DNA from: Bradyrhizobium amphicarpaeae
GTDB taxonomy: Bacteria > Pseudomonadota > Alphaproteobacteria > Rhizobiales > Xanthobacteraceae
NCBI RefSeq assembly: GCF_002266435.3
Contig: NZ_CP029426.2
Span: 620,001-684,000 of the forward strand
Reading direction: 5' to 3'
DNA: 64,000 nt
Below the pieces are notes generated by a model. The model was not told the DNA's origin and searched no databases. It worked only from the letters and a program-made list of their open reading frames with translations. Position numbers and translations under genes: made by a program. This document shows, piece after piece, positions 63,086-64,000 of this stretch; position 1 is the stretch's first letter, and every line of letters begins with the position of its first letter.

Positions 63086-63249
63086 ACCGTCACCCTGAGG
63101 CGGCCGCCCCTTCGGCGGCCCTCGAAGGGCGACAGCCCGCCTCTCGCCGCGAGCCTTTAAGTGTCAGCCGCCCCAGCCGGGCCGTCCATCCTTCGAGGCT
63201 CCCGGCGCGGTGCTATTGCACCGCGCCACTCGCACCTCAGAATGACGGG
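63086..63249. repeat. Palindromic intergenic repeat, CATCCTGAGG type, copy 4
   Basis: Outer arms ACCGTCACCCTGAGG...CCTCAGAATGACGG with inner CCTCGAAGG/CCTTCGAGG arms and GGCGGCC loops. It follows the DUF3108 gene. Confidence 0.75.
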
Positions 63250-63355
63250 AGCTGCGCCGGGAGGCTATTTTGCCTTCGGAAAAGCGTTGTGATTTCAACG
63301 ACATCCCTACAGTGCATGGGGTTGTTTTCGCAAAAAATGGGTCAGGGCAGGCCGT

Positions 63356-63441
63356 CATGGCCGGGCTGGACCCGGCCATCCATCCCCTGGACGGACGCTC
63401 GTGTTGCGATGGATGCGCGGGTCAAGCCCGCCATGACGCGG
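63356..63441. repeat. Hairpin repeat GTCATGGCCGGGC type
   Basis: GTCATGGCCGGGCTGGACCC at the left and GGGTCAAGCCCGCCATGAC at the right form an imperfect hairpin that encloses about 47 bases. From memory the element is dispersed in many alphaproteobacterial genomes. Confidence 0.6.
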
Positions 63442-63730
63442 TCACGGGAATCCATTTGACTCCTCCCCGATTCTGATTCGACTCCGCGCCGTCCCCAACT
63501 TAACGGTTTGCGCCATCGAAACGTCACTTGTACGGCGGCCGAAAACTCCATCTAGTTGCAGCCAACAAGACTCCCGCGACATGTTGCGTGAACGGAACAT
63601 GACTCCTAGGGGAGTCAGCGATTCGGCCGCGATTCGTTCTAGAGTCGTTCCGAAGCTTAAGGCCAAAGGGAAAAGCGTCGCAAGGTGAGACAGTTGCGCG
63701 GGGTTTGGGGAAGGCGTTCCTATGTTGCGT

Positions 63731-63890
63731 CCCGTCACCCTGAGGTGGCCGCCTCTTCGGCGGCCCTCGAAGGGCGACGGGCCCGGCGGGTGCCGCAGGC
63801 GCATCCTCGGCTGGCACCCGGGCCGTTCATCCTTCGAGGCTCCCCATGCGGCGCGATGCGCCGCCTGGCTCGCACCTCAGGATGACGGGA
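63731..63890. repeat. Palindromic intergenic repeat, CATCCTGAGG type, copy 5
   Basis: Arms CCCGTCACCCTGAGG and CCTCAGGATGACGGG with inner CCTCGAAGG/CCTTCGAGG arms. It is the best conserved copy with 15892-16021. Confidence 0.8.
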
Positions 63891-64000
63891 TGATCAGTCC
63901 GCAGTCGCCGCTCCGCCCCAGACAGCACTGACATTCGCCCTCACAGGCACTACCTAATCCCCCAGATGCCCTTTTCCTCCTCCCCCTTCGCCTCCGAGCG

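Larger units (their letters stand above)
63058..64000. other. Long non-coding stretch with repeats
   Basis: About 940 bases to the window end with no supportable gene. It contains two copies of the CATCCTGAGG repeat (63086-63249, 63731-63890), the GGCCGGGC hairpin repeat (63356-63441) and short GACTCC motifs near 63460-63660. Confidence 0.55.

Noticed and set aside
1..64000. tRNA genes, CRISPR arrays and insertion sequences
   Set aside because: No cloverleaf-like sequence, no regularly spaced identical repeats with unique spacers and no transposase were found. Repeats seen are dispersed palindromes or the short 15-bp array.

Overview
The window looks like a chromosomal segment of a Bradyrhizobium-type alphaproteobacterium (Nitrobacteraceae). 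Reasons: high GC (about two thirds in most genes), a GAF-fused enzyme I of the nitrogen PTS (ptsP) beside prfA and lysC, aerobic cobaltochelatase genes cobS/cobT, an HWE-type sensor kinase, Tat- and HAAT-type solute-binding proteins, many small DUF proteins familiar from this group, and dispersed palindromic intergenic repeats typical of it. This assignment rests on recognition, not on a database search. I saw no tRNA, rRNA, CRISPR array, insertion sequence or phage gene.

Layout. 0-3 kb: a Tat-exported solute-binding protein with a clear terminator, a stand-alone small protein resembling the RNA polymerase alpha C-terminal domain, and a MarR regulator. 3-18.4 kb: housekeeping genes (prfA, ptsP, lysC, a PH-domain membrane protein, ubiG, an EamA transporter, a glutaredoxin/nitrilase/DUF1178 operon, comF, a SAM methyltransferase, a Nudix hydrolase, a TadG-like VWA protein, argJ and a parvulin isomerase). 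18.7-21.5 kb: secA. 21.8-23.7 kb: a convergent, overlapping HWE histidine kinase and response regulator pair. 24.5-32.7 kb: a MarR regulator divergent from an amide uptake and hydrolysis operon (AmiC-like binding protein, amidase, two permeases, a second binding protein, two ATPases). 33-36 kb: a LuxR-type regulator and an L,D-transpeptidase lipoprotein. 36.6-43.3 kb: accA, xerD, a 48-residue membrane peptide, aroK-aroB, a CorC/HlyC-type protein, bolA and a J-domain protein. 43.9-47 kb: two divergent citrate-synthase-like genes, one fused to a helix-turn-helix, then a DedA protein. 47.3-52.3 kb: cobS and cobT separated by a GNAT and a DUF29 gene, then a phytase-like secreted esterase. 52.4-57.6 kb: accessory genes (old yellow enzyme, PilZ, DUF2235 hydrolase, several small proteins). 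57.7-61.1 kb: a low-GC three-gene cassette. 61.3-64 kb: rpmB, a DUF3108 protein and a long repeat-filled non-coding stretch.

The most interesting region is 57.7-61.1 kb. It encodes a Rad50/SMC-like ATPase with a CPTC zinc-hook-like motif, a small probable winged-helix protein and a protein with a nuclease-like N terminus, in one tightly overlapping operon at about 45-47% GC. It lies between the intrinsic terminator of rpmB and a decayed fragment of a DUF2235 gene, an intact relative of which is 1.6 kb away. The architecture fits an ABC-three-component/Lamassu-like anti-phage system gained by horizontal transfer. Other points of interest are candidate operators (dyads at 45015-45031, 24994-25005 and 1640-1656), tandem 15-bp repeats just upstream of the response regulator gene, and the interrupted cobS-cobT pair.
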